Assembly: GCA_946885645.1 (NCBI GenBank)
Contig: CAMPGU010000263.1
Span: 1-5,747, forward strand
Direction of reading: 5' to 3'
Length of the DNA: 5,747 nt
From: an uncultured Haloferula sp.
Lineage (GTDB): Bacteria; Verrucomicrobiota; Verrucomicrobiae; Verrucomicrobiales; Akkermansiaceae
Made by a program: the position numbers and the translations under genes. The notes below the pieces were generated by a model. It did no database searches. It had not been told where the DNA came from and worked only from the letters and a program-made list of their open reading frames with translations. This document shows, piece by piece, positions 1 through 5,572 of the stretch (positions within the stretch are counted from its first letter, which is position 1; every line of letters starts with the position of its first letter).

Positions 1-122
1 ACTAAGCCGTACAGCTTCTCGCCGTACTTGAGAATCAGGGCGTCGAATGCGCGCGTGTCCCCGTTTTGGGCACGCGTCACAAGGTCTTCGTCCGGATCCG
101 GCTGGAGGGGATCATCCGGCAT
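1..122 (-). CDS. ECF-type RNA polymerase sigma factor, N-terminal fragment (cut by window edge)
   Basis: Reading the minus strand from an ATG at 122 gives 40 codons up to the window edge. After a short acidic leader rich in Asp and Pro (residues 2-12) comes DEDLVTRAQNGDTRAFDAL and then a segment containing KYGEKLYGL. This matches the start of sigma-70 region 2 in extracytoplasmic-function sigma factors, where D-x-x-L-V-x-x-x-x-x-G-D-x-x-A-F-x-x-L-x-x-x-Y is the usual pattern. Such factors direct core RNA polymerase to a small regulon, often under control of a membrane anti-sigma factor. Region 2.4, region 4 and any anti-sigma partner lie outside the window, so the subgroup cannot be given. 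No clear Shine-Dalgarno sequence precedes the ATG (a C-rich stretch is there), and the start is chosen because homology begins about 12 residues later. The gene is divergent from the coiled-coil pair starting at 401. Confidence 0.85.
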   Translation of the reverse strand, partial: MPDDPLQPDPDEDLVTRAQNGDTRAFDALILKYGEKLYGL

Positions 123-400
123 CTTCGGGGGTGGTCGGGGGGTGGGTGAACGGAGCGAGGCTACATGGATCAGCCGAAGTGTAAAGCAAGGTCCTCGGCG
201 GAAAGGATTCCCGAAAATTGTTAGGCAGCCGTTCTTTTCCCCGATTGTCCGGAATGCTTAAGGGATCTTGATGATTTTTCTGGAATTCCCGCACAACTGC
301 GGGTAGAAAAGCGGTGCTGTCCCGCATCCCCGCCTTCACGGCAATGCCACCCGCACCCGAGCACACGCATCACATTAAAATCCGCAACACCCAGCTTGAA
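123..400. promoter_or_regulatory. Divergent intergenic region between the sigma factor and the coiled-coil gene pair
   Basis: This 278-bp stretch must hold the promoters for both flanking genes. I see no convincing -35/-10 pair. On the minus strand TTGCTT and TGTAGC stand 18 bp apart (about 162-191), a weak match only. On the plus strand a TTAAAA hexamer at 375-380 sits about 20 bp before the ATG at 401 and could be a -10-like element, but no -35 partner is evident. The region also holds a small perfect hairpin at 288-303. Short open frames here show no recognisable protein sequence. Confidence 0.4.
288..303. repeat. Small perfect hairpin (6-bp stem, 4-nt loop)
   Basis: CCCGCA (288-293) and TGCGGG (298-303) are exact reverse complements separated by CAAC. 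No T-tract follows on either strand, so it is not a standard intrinsic terminator. It lies about 100 bp upstream of the ATG at 401 and could be in the leader of that transcript or be an operator; it may equally be chance in GC-rich DNA. Confidence 0.35.
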
Positions 401-967
401 ATGACCCCGGCCCCGGTGGCCGGTGCCCGGCAGGGTGAGGATGTGGAAGGGAAACTCCGCGCCGCGCAGGAGCAACTGGAGCAACTCCAGCACCAGCGCG
501 AGGAACTGGAACGCCAGAAGCGCGAGGTCGAGGCCCTCAACATCCGCAAGCGGGAGTTCATCAATCTCCAGGCGGAGCTGGCCGAGCGCTTGAGCGGCAC
601 GCTTACCCGGATCGACCGCGAGGTCTTCGAGATGCGCCAGGAGATCGACGATCTGGAGCAATGCCGCACCTGTTTCGCCGGGCATCTGACGAAGCTCGAG
701 AAGATCAATCCGGACGGCTGGAGCCGGGAGAATCTCTCGAACTCGATCGAACGGGCGATGGCCGTCGCCGAGCACGCGGACGACGAATTTTCGCAAGCCG
801 CGGAGCATTTCTCACGCTCCCCCCGCTGCGGCAACATTTTCAACGGTGCCAAGGCCCGGCGCGTGGTTTCGGGTGATTTCGCCCGGCAATTCCGGAACGG
901 TCTCGCGTTCAACCTCCCGATCATCGTGCTGGGAGGGATCGGAATGATCGTGTATCTGTTGAAGTGA
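401..967 (+). CDS. Coiled-coil protein with one C-terminal membrane helix, function unknown
   Basis: I do not recognise the family. From the ATG at 401 the product is 188 residues. Residues about 15-95 are rich in Glu, Gln, Arg and Leu with heptad-like spacing (for example EQLEQLQHQREELERQKREV), predicting a long coiled coil. Residues 96-165 are a mixed, probably folded segment with three cysteines at 89, 91 and 143. Residues 168-187 are hydrophobic (FNLPIIVLGGIGMIVYLL) and end in a single Lys, giving a tail-anchored layout with the bulk of the protein probably cytoplasmic. There is no signal peptide. In-frame starts also exist at 344 (ATG) and 314 (GTG); 401 is preferred because the upstream codons add no heptad or conserved-looking sequence, but none has a clear ribosome binding site. 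The stop overlaps the GTG of the next gene by 4 bp, so the two are likely co-translated. Reading-frame quality and coiled-coil composition make it a real gene; the function is open. Confidence 0.75.
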   Translation: MTPAPVAGARQGEDVEGKLRAAQEQLEQLQHQREELERQKREVEALNIRKREFINLQAELAERLSGTLTRIDREVFEMRQEIDDLEQCRTCFAGHLTKLEKINPDGWSRENLSNSIERAMAVAEHADDEFSQAAEHFSRSPRCGNIFNGAKARRVVSGDFARQFRNGLAFNLPIIVLGGIGMIVYLLK

Positions 968-1311
968 ATCTCCCGATGCGCCTTTCCCGAAGCCATGCCG
1001 ACCAGGGGCACGCGGATCTCGACGAGCTGAAGGCCCTCGAGGAGCGGAAACGCGCACTGGAAGAACAGATCCAAAGCGCGAGCGCCCAGCCGGAGAAGAT
1101 CCTGCGCGAAGCCCAGGAACAGGCTGCGACGCTGCCGCCGCCGGACGACCTCGCCGACCGCCGCCGCTTGCGGGAGTTCGAGGAAAAGGCGAGCCGCACC
1201 CAGATCCGCAACGAACGCCGGACGCAGGGCAAGAGCCTGGCGCTGCTAGTGCTATTGCTAGCGGCGACGGCGAGCCTGCTTTCCTGGGTGATCAAGCTGT
1301 TCGTTGCCTGA
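964..1311 (+). CDS. Small coiled-coil protein with a C-terminal membrane helix, function unknown
   Basis: The product is 115 residues from a GTG at 964 that overlaps the previous gene's TGA as GTGA; an ATG four codons later at 976 is an alternative start. Residues about 17-53 form a charged helix (DELKALEERKRALEEQIQ) and residues 60-90 a second charged helix after a Pro-rich break at 57-60. Residues 91-113 are a strong membrane helix (SLALLVLLLAATASLLSWVI) close to the C-terminus. A very basic stretch just before the helix (RNERRTQGK) predicts that the N-terminal part faces the cytoplasm. It has the same layout as its upstream neighbour, so the two may form a hetero-oligomeric membrane complex through their coiled coils; this is inference. 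No known domain is recognised. Confidence 0.75.
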   Translation: MNLPMRLSRSHADQGHADLDELKALEERKRALEEQIQSASAQPEKILREAQEQAATLPPPDDLADRRRLREFEEKASRTQIRNERRTQGKSLALLVLLLAATASLLSWVIKLFVA

Positions 1312-1390
1312 CACGGCACCGGTCCAGAGCGCTCCAACCGCTTTTCCGCCTCCATTCCTTTCTAGCCATTTCCCCGAGGCTGGGCTAACG

Positions 1391-1396
1391 AGAGGA
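1391..1396 (+). promoter_or_regulatory. Shine-Dalgarno sequence for the outer-membrane barrel gene
   Basis: AGAGGA lies 4 nt before the ATG at 1401. It is the only clear purine-rich ribosome binding site before a gene in this window, and it fixes the start at a codon that begins a good signal peptide. Confidence 0.65.
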
Positions 1397-1400
1397 TATC

Positions 1401-2321
1401 ATGAAGAAGAGCTTGCCGGTTCTCGCTGCATCCGTCCTCGCCGCCCACGCTGGAAGTTATCAGCCCGTCCCTTCCCCTGCCGTTCCGGGGGTGGAGGTGA
1501 ATCCGCTGAGCTTCCTGGATGTTTTCCGGGCGAGCGCCTACGGGAACTTCGGGATGGAATTCGAGGGTAGCCCGGGCGAGCTCGACGCCTATCAAGTGGA
1601 ACTGCAGAGCTTCCTCAGCCGGCCGCTGAGCTTCGGCAATCTTTCGCTGCTGCCGACCTTCCGCTATGAAGGCACTTTCCTCCGCTACGACGGGACACCC
1701 GCTCTTTTCCCGGTGGGCGACGAGGATCTGCACTCGGTGGAGCTGCCGCTCTATCTGATCCATACGACCCGGAATTCGCCGTGGATTTTCGGAGCGTGGC
1801 TCAAACCCTCCCTTTCGACCGACTTCGATCATATCGACAGCGACGACATCTTCGTGGATCTCGCGCTGGGCGTCGGTTACAAGTTCAGCGAGCGGCTCTA
1901 TGTCGGCGCGGGAGCGGCTGGCTTCGATCTCTTCGGGAACGAGTCTTTCATTCCGGGTGTCGGCTTCATCTGGATGCCGACCGACGAAATCGCCGTCCGC
2001 CTGATCGGCGCGACCTTCACCGCCGACTGGGAGGCTACGGAGGACTGGAAATTCGGCGTCGATGTCCGTTCCGCCGGCGGCGTGTGGAATATCGACGACA
2101 ACAACCAATCCCGCACCCTGGACTTCACCTCCTTCCGCGCGGGCTTGCACGCCCACCGCCGCATCGTGGATAGTTGGTGGGTGGAAGGCGGCGCGGGCTT
2201 CACCTTCGCCAATGAGATCGACCTGCGCACCCCCAGCGGCTTGGGCCTCAACGAGAACGTGTTAGGGGATCTCGACGAAGGTCTTTACGGCTTCCTCGCG
2301 GTGAGAAAAGAAGTGTGGTGA
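1401..2321 (+). CDS. Secreted outer-membrane beta-barrel protein (DUF6268-like)
   Basis: The 306-residue product begins with a classical Sec signal peptide: Lys at 2-3, a hydrophobic core, and a likely cleavage after AHA at residue 17. The mature part is built of alternating short amphipathic strands with many aromatic, Gly and Asp residues (for example FRYEGTFLRYDG, ALGVGYKFSERLYVGAGAA, GVGFIWMPTDEIAVRLIGAT), typical of an outer-membrane beta-barrel. It ends in an aromatic residue (KEVW), as expected for recognition by the BAM assembly machinery. The overall pattern resembles the DUF6268 outer-membrane barrel proteins of Verrucomicrobiota, Planctomycetota and Bacteroidota; this is from memory of the family and needs a profile search. 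The transported substrate or role is unknown. It has its own Shine-Dalgarno sequence and is separated from the upstream pair by 89 bp, with no clear terminator between them. It converges on the SET gene with an 18-bp gap. Confidence 0.78.
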   Translation: MKKSLPVLAASVLAAHAGSYQPVPSPAVPGVEVNPLSFLDVFRASAYGNFGMEFEGSPGELDAYQVELQSFLSRPLSFGNLSLLPTFRYEGTFLRYDGTPALFPVGDEDLHSVELPLYLIHTTRNSPWIFGAWLKPSLSTDFDHIDSDDIFVDLALGVGYKFSERLYVGAGAAGFDLFGNESFIPGVGFIWMPTDEIAVRLIGATFTADWEATEDWKFGVDVRSAGGVWNIDDNNQSRTLDFTSFRAGLHAHRRIVDSWWVEGGAGFTFANEIDLRTPSGLGLNENVLGDLDEGLYGFLAVRKEVW

Positions 2322-2339
2322 GCGAATCCCCGCGCCCGC

Positions 2340-2927
2340 TCAGGAGTTCGTGGCCTTCGCCGCGAGCTTCTTCTTCAGCTCGGGCCATTGCTCGCGGCTG
2401 ACGATAAAGCCCACGCAGCTCTTCCTGCCGCAGAGGCAGGGGTGATCCTCGTAGCAGTCCACGTCGAAAGCGTAATCGAAGGTGAGTTCCTCGCCTGCTT
2501 TGATGGCGGTGAGGGAGTGGATGAAGATCCGCTTTCCCTCGATCCACGCCTCGCAATTCGGCTCGCAGGAGTGATTGATGAGGCGGGCGGTGTTCCAGGG
2601 CACGTTGCCATCGATGTCCAGCTTGCTCGTGAGCGTGAAGATGTAGACCGCGGCATCCCCGCTCTCCTGGGATTTCGCGTGCTGCGCCCAAGCACGGCGC
2701 TCGCTCTCTTCCTTATCGATGAGTTCGCCGACGTACTCGATGATCTTCGTCCCGGCGGGAATGTCCTGCGTGGCGTAAACGCCGCGGCCGTGGATCTCTG
2801 ATCCGCGGACCTCGCAGAGCTCGCTCTGACCGCGCTCCCACAGTTGCTTCAGCTTCTTGAACAAGGCCGCCTCCTCGGAGAGCTTCTTCGATTTCTTGCC
2901 CATGGTGGTATTCGGCGAGCCTTTCAT
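2340..2927 (-). CDS. SET-domain protein lysine methyltransferase
   Basis: The 195-residue product is a compact SET domain with a post-SET motif, the fold that transfers methyl from S-adenosylmethionine to protein lysines. Visible motifs: HGRGVYA at 46-52 (SAM-binding start of SET), EYVGELI at 64-70, NHSCEPNC at 118-125 (the pseudoknot N-H-S-C motif), ELTFDY at 147-152 with the conserved Tyr, and post-SET C-x-C-x4-C at 164-171. These three cysteines plus C121 would bind one zinc. A Lys-rich N-terminus (residues 10-35) precedes the domain. All key residues are present, so it should be active; the substrate is unknown. The ATG at 2927 overlaps the TGA of the upstream gene as TGATG; GTG at 2930 and ATG at 2903 (MGKKSKK) are alternatives. 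It is the second gene of a two-gene minus-strand operon. Confidence 0.92.
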   Translation of the reverse strand: MKGSPNTTMGKKSKKLSEEAALFKKLKQLWERGQSELCEVRGSEIHGRGVYATQDIPAGTKIIEYVGELIDKEESERRAWAQHAKSQESGDAAVYIFTLTSKLDIDGNVPWNTARLINHSCEPNCEAWIEGKRIFIHSLTAIKAGEELTFDYAFDVDCYEDHPCLCGRKSCVGFIVSREQWPELKKKLAAKATNS

Positions 2928-3556
2928 CACTTGTGCTTTCCCGCCGTCCGCTCGATCTGAGGCAGGACCATGTTTTCCGGCAGCGTGATGAAGAGGCGGC
3001 GGAGATCCGAAACGCGGGCTCCCGAACCGTCGATGAAGGTCCAGTCGTTCTTATCCTTGTCGGAAATCGCGACTTGAAAGCCCTTGGTGGTGATCACCTC
3101 GATGCGGGGTGCCGCACCCCGCTCCGCGGGCCGCGTGACGCGGTACTCCGTGATGGTCGGAATGATGAGGAGCCATTTTTTAAAGATCATCTTCTCCACC
3201 TTTCTCCCGTTTTCCTCCACGACTTCCTTGCCGGGCCAAACTTCGTAGGCGGTAGGCTTGCCGCCGGGGTCGGGGCGGAAGGAGATCACCTGGATCCCCT
3301 GGTCCGCCATCATGCGGGAGATCTCGGCGAGCTTGGCATCGAGCTTTTCCATGCCGCCGTCCTGCTTCGCCAATGCCTCCTTCCAGTGGGGATACATTTT
3401 ATCGATGGCGACCTGATGGCGGCCCAAGACGACTTGCTTTCCGAGATCCTGCACCGCCGCGACGGCGGACGCGGTCACTTCGGGGGGGGCGGCCACTTGC
3501 GCGGCGAGACGGCCGGAACCGAGGCAGATCAAAAGCCCTGAAAGGATCGCACGCAT
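2927..3556 (-). CDS. Secreted protein of unknown function, co-transcribed with the SET gene
   Basis: From an ATG at 3556 the product is 209 residues and opens with a signal peptide (MRAILSGLLICLGSGRLAAQ; cleavage likely near residue 19). The Cys at 11 is not in a lipobox, so it is probably a soluble periplasmic protein. Residues 25-85 are predicted helical (AVAAVQDLGKQVVLGRHQ, then a Lys/Glu-rich helix). Residues 88-165 alternate beta-like segments, and the C-terminus carries DWTFIDGSGARVSDLRRLF at 171-189. The helix-then-sheet order with a late W-x-F-I-D strand is reminiscent of NTF2-like folds, but this is only a suggestion. The open frame continues upstream to 3679, yet the added residues are low-complexity Ala/Gly/Arg and would bury the signal peptide, so 3556 is preferred. 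There is no good Shine-Dalgarno sequence. Its stop overlaps the SET start, indicating coupled translation. Confidence 0.78.
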   Translation of the reverse strand: MRAILSGLLICLGSGRLAAQVAAPPEVTASAVAAVQDLGKQVVLGRHQVAIDKMYPHWKEALAKQDGGMEKLDAKLAEISRMMADQGIQVISFRPDPGGKPTAYEVWPGKEVVEENGRKVEKMIFKKWLLIIPTITEYRVTRPAERGAAPRIEVITTKGFQVAISDKDKNDWTFIDGSGARVSDLRRLFITLPENMVLPQIERTAGKHK

Positions 3557-3766
3557 CACGGTGCATGGATGCCCGGCGCGCCCCCCCGCGTCAAGCGCTC
3601 CAGAAGAAGCCGATGCCGCGGCGGCACGCGGATTCCGCGTAGGCGGTCCGGCGGCGACCAAAAGATCCGCCTTTTCCAAGCGGCAGGGGAAAAATTTTTA
3701 GAAACATGCGCCCCGGGGGTGAATCAGCTTTGCTTCCCCCCCGCCCTTTGGCACGCTCCGCGCCCC
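3557..3766. promoter_or_regulatory. Divergent promoter region between the secreted-protein/SET operon and parB
   Basis: This 210-bp gap separates two divergent genes, so it should carry both promoters. It holds an AT-rich island in otherwise GC-rich DNA around 3686-3705 with an A5T5 tract at 3690-3699, a CCCCGGGG palindrome at 3711-3718, and a 15-bp inverted repeat at 3626-3640. I cannot assign clear -35/-10 boxes. An in-frame open extension of parB through this gap has a composition unlike ParB and is not considered coding. Confidence 0.45.
3626..3640. repeat. 15-bp perfect palindrome, possible operator
   Basis: ACGCGGA and TCCGCGT are exact reverse complements around a single central T. 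It lies 70 bp upstream of the secreted-protein start and about 127 bp upstream of parB. It does not resemble the canonical parS site (TGTTTCACGTGAAACA). Size and symmetry fit binding of a dimeric regulator, but chance in GC-rich sequence is not excluded. Confidence 0.35.
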
Positions 3767-4675
3767 ATGTCCAAACAGGCACTCGGAAAAGGGCTCGGCG
3801 CCCTCATCCGCAAACAACCCGGCACCCCCTCCCCGCAAGACGCCGCCTCCCAAGGTGTGGATGGCCATGGCCGCGCCCGTGAGGTGGATATCGACAAGGT
3901 GGTGCCCAGCCCGCTGCAGCCGCGCACCCATTTCATCGAGACGCCGCTGGACGAATTGGTGGAGTCGATCCGGCAGCACGGCATCATCCAGCCGCTGATC
4001 GTGCGGCCGGTGAACGGGAACTACGAACTGATCGCCGGGGAGCGCCGTTGGCGGGCCTCCAAGAAGCTCGGCCTGGCGACCGTGCCGGTGATCGAGCGCG
4101 AGGCCTCCGACCGCGACGTGCTGGAGATGGCCCTGATCGAGAACCTCCAGCGCGAGGATCTCAACGCGATCGAAGAGGCCGCGGGGTACGTGCGCCTGGC
4201 GAAGGAATTCTCGATGAAGCAGGAGGAGATCGCCGCGCGGGTCGGCAAATCCCGCGCCAGCGTGGCCAATGCCATGCGCCTGCTGGAGCTCCACCCGGAC
4301 GTCCAGCTCCTGGTCGCCCAAGGCCGCCTGAGCGTGGGCCACGGCAAGGCGATCCTTTCGATCAAGGACAAGGACGCCCAATTGCTTGCCTCCGATCAGA
4401 TCCTGAAGAAGGGCATGAATGTCCGCCTGGCGGAAAAATTCGCCCAGACCTTCGACGCGGGCGCCCCGGGGGACGAGAGCAAGCCGAAAGCGGCCGCCTC
4501 CACTCCCGCCGCGCCGGACGCCCACATGCGCGCGATCCAAAACAAGCTGCGCGACCGTTTCGCCACGCACGTGATGATTCATCACGGATCGAAGAAGGGA
4601 CGCATCGAGCTGGAGTACTACGGCGACGATGATTTGCAGCGCCTGCTTGATCTCCTGGGCATCGGGGATCTTTAG
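3767..4675 (+). CDS. parB: Chromosome-partitioning protein ParB (CTP-dependent parS-binding clamp)
   Basis: The 302-residue product is a full-length ParB/Spo0J, which loads at parS sites near the origin, spreads along DNA as a CTP-gated sliding clamp, and works with the ParA ATPase in origin segregation. Domains in order: the N-terminal ParA-interaction peptide KQALGKGLGALI at 3-14; a linker; the ParB/Srx CTPase core at 38-135, with SPLQPR at 48-53, GIIQPLIVR at 72-80, GERRWRA at 91-97 (CTP-binding box) and ENLQRE at 126-131; the helix-turn-helix KQEEIAARVGKSRASVANAM at 151-170; an Ala/Pro/Lys-rich linker at 230-252; and the C-terminal dimerisation domain at 253-302 (GRIELEYYGDDDLQRLLDLL). 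The ATG at 3767 is chosen because the family N-terminus begins exactly there; the preceding bases are GCGCCCC with no Shine-Dalgarno. No parA precedes it: the upstream gene is divergent and the next gene is a peptidase-family protein. Confidence 0.96.
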   Translation: MSKQALGKGLGALIRKQPGTPSPQDAASQGVDGHGRAREVDIDKVVPSPLQPRTHFIETPLDELVESIRQHGIIQPLIVRPVNGNYELIAGERRWRASKKLGLATVPVIEREASDRDVLEMALIENLQREDLNAIEEAAGYVRLAKEFSMKQEEIAARVGKSRASVANAMRLLELHPDVQLLVAQGRLSVGHGKAILSIKDKDAQLLASDQILKKGMNVRLAEKFAQTFDAGAPGDESKPKAAASTPAAPDAHMRAIQNKLRDRFATHVMIHHGSKKGRIELEYYGDDDLQRLLDLLGIGDL

Positions 4676-4680
4676 TGCAT

Positions 4681-4697
4681 CCGGTTCCGCGAGCCGG
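4681..4697 (+). terminator. Hairpin just after parB, weak terminator candidate
   Basis: CCGGTTC (4681-4687) and GAGCCGG (4691-4697) can pair over 7 bp with one G-U pair and a CGC loop, starting 5 bp after the parB stop. No U-tract follows, so it is not a standard Rho-independent terminator. It may attenuate read-through into the gene at 4724, act in mRNA stability, or be incidental. Confidence 0.35.
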
Positions 4698-4723
4698 AGC
4701 CGGAAGTACATTCCCGACCGCTC

Positions 4724-5515
4724 GTGAAACGCGCATCCCTTTTCCTGATACTGCTCCTGGCCGCTGCCGCCGGAGCGTGGTTCTATTTCAAAAAACCGGC
4801 GGACCCGGAAACCGGGGTCCGGGTCGCGTTTGAGAAACTGCCGGCCGCCTTGGCCGGCGAATTTTCCGGGGAAAGGGCCCTTGCGCAGGTGAAGGCGCTC
4901 GTGGAACTCGGCCCCCGCCCCCCGGCCAGCGAGGGTTACGAAAAGGCGCTCAAGCATCTGGAGGCGCGGTTTTCGGAGATGGGGTGGATCACCCGCCGGC
5001 AATCTTTCACGCGGGCAACCCCCAAGGGGCCAATGCCCTTTACGAATCTCCTGGCACGCCACTCATCCGCACCGGGCGATTGGTCCCAATCGGTCCCGGC
5101 GGTGATCGGCGGGCACCTCGATAGCAAGGGAATCGAGAGCTTTCGTTTCGTGGGCGCAAATGACGGCGGCTCCTCCACCGGAGTGATCCTGGAGCTGGCG
5201 CGGGTGCTGTCCACCGACCCCGTCTCTGCAGCAAAAGTGGAATTGGTGCTCTTCGATGGAGAAGAGGCGATTCTTTCCTCGATCACCGCGTCCGACGGGC
5301 TCTACGGCAGCAAGTACTATGCGCAGGACATTTCCAAGCGGGTCACCTGGCCTGCGCTCGGGATCGTGCTCGATCTGGTGGGGGATTCCCGCCACCCCTT
5401 CCATTTCAATCCGGAAACCTCTCCTGCTTTCGCCACCGCGGTGGAAGCGGCAGCCCAGGCCTCCGAAATGAAGATCGGACCCGCGCCCGGCCCGATCATC
5501 GACGATCACGTCCCG
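4724..5515 (+). CDS. M28-family glutaminyl-peptide cyclotransferase-like protein, C-terminally truncated at a breakpoint
   Basis: A GTG at 4724, 48 bp after parB, opens a protein with an N-terminal membrane anchor (residues 5-22, SLFLILLLAAAAGAWFYF). The body matches the zinc-dependent M28/glutaminyl cyclase fold, whose members either cyclise N-terminal Gln to pyroglutamate or trim peptides outside the cytoplasm. Visible motifs: ELGPRPPAS at 61-69, GGHLDSK at 129-135, GANDGGSS at 144-151 (metal Asp 147), FDGEEA at 177-182 (catalytic and metal Glu 180/181), DGLYGSKYYA at 191-200, LDLVGD at 216-221 (catalytic Asp), and IIDDHVP at 258-264. FDGEEA, LYGS and LDL-x-G favour a glutaminyl cyclase over an aminopeptidase. 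After P264 the frame stays open to the window end, but the sequence (HRCCKGTRLGMS and on) no longer fits the family. The expected G-(I/V)-P-x-x-x-L-I strand and the W-H-T segment with the last zinc His are missing, so this version should be inactive. No clear Shine-Dalgarno is seen. Confidence 0.85.
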
Positions 5516-5518
5516 CAT
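5507..5518. other. Breakpoint joining two unrelated truncated genes
   Basis: Left of this point the plus strand encodes an M28 enzyme; right of it the minus strand encodes a quinone reductase N-terminus. M28 similarity runs to the codon ending at 5515 and the reductase pattern (A-M-R-D-V) runs down to about 5507, so roughly 8 bp around CACGTCCCG fit both genes. This looks like an illegitimate join across microhomology, or an assembly chimera. No transposon end, target duplication or tRNA is visible at the site. Confidence 0.75.
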
Positions 5519-5572
5519 CGCTGCTGTAAAGGAACGAGGCTCGGGATGAGCATGAACCAGATGAACCTTCAC
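5507..5572 (-). CDS. NAD(P)H:quinone oxidoreductase (flavodoxin-fold), N-terminal fragment only
   Basis: From a GTG at 5572 the minus strand encodes MKVHLVHAHPEPRSFTAAM followed by RDV. This is the N-terminus of the flavodoxin-like NAD(P)H dehydrogenase (quinone)/MdaB-NQO1 family: beta-strand 1 (KVHLVHAHP) and the FMN/FAD phosphate-binding loop with H-P-E-P-x-S-F. These enzymes perform two-electron reduction of quinones. After residue 22 the open frame continues to 5063, but that part is only the antisense of the M28 gene, so about 90% of the enzyme is missing. Its GTG overlaps the TGA of the upstream MarR-type gene as GTGA, showing they formed an operon before the break. Confidence 0.72.

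Noticed and set aside
162..191. TTGCTT/TGTAGC as a sigma-70 promoter for the ECF gene
   Set aside because: Both hexamers match poorly and such matches are expected by chance over a region of this length.
221..1074. Minus-strand frames opposite the coiled-coil pair
   Set aside because: They are Leu/Ser/Arg-rich shadows of the coiled-coil codons, without recognisable domains or starts.
1362..2156. 264-codon minus-strand frame opposite the barrel gene
   Set aside because: The plus-strand gene has a signal peptide, a Shine-Dalgarno sequence and beta-barrel character; the minus frame has none of these.
3750..3766. Sigma-54-like promoter (TTGGCACG then GC at the right spacing) just before parB
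   Set aside because: The -12 element reads GCGC instead of TTGC, and the implied transcription start would fall inside the parB start region, about 4 bp past the ATG.
3698..5062. Long 454-codon minus-strand frame opposite parB and the M28 gene
   Set aside because: It is the antisense shadow of parB and the M28 gene, which have clear family motifs. Its own sequence is a low-complexity His/Arg/Leu/Gly-rich mixture typical of a shadow in GC-rich DNA.
5063..5572. 169-residue minus-strand frame as an intact quinone reductase
   Set aside because: Only the first ~22 residues resemble the family; the rest is the antisense of the M28 coding region.
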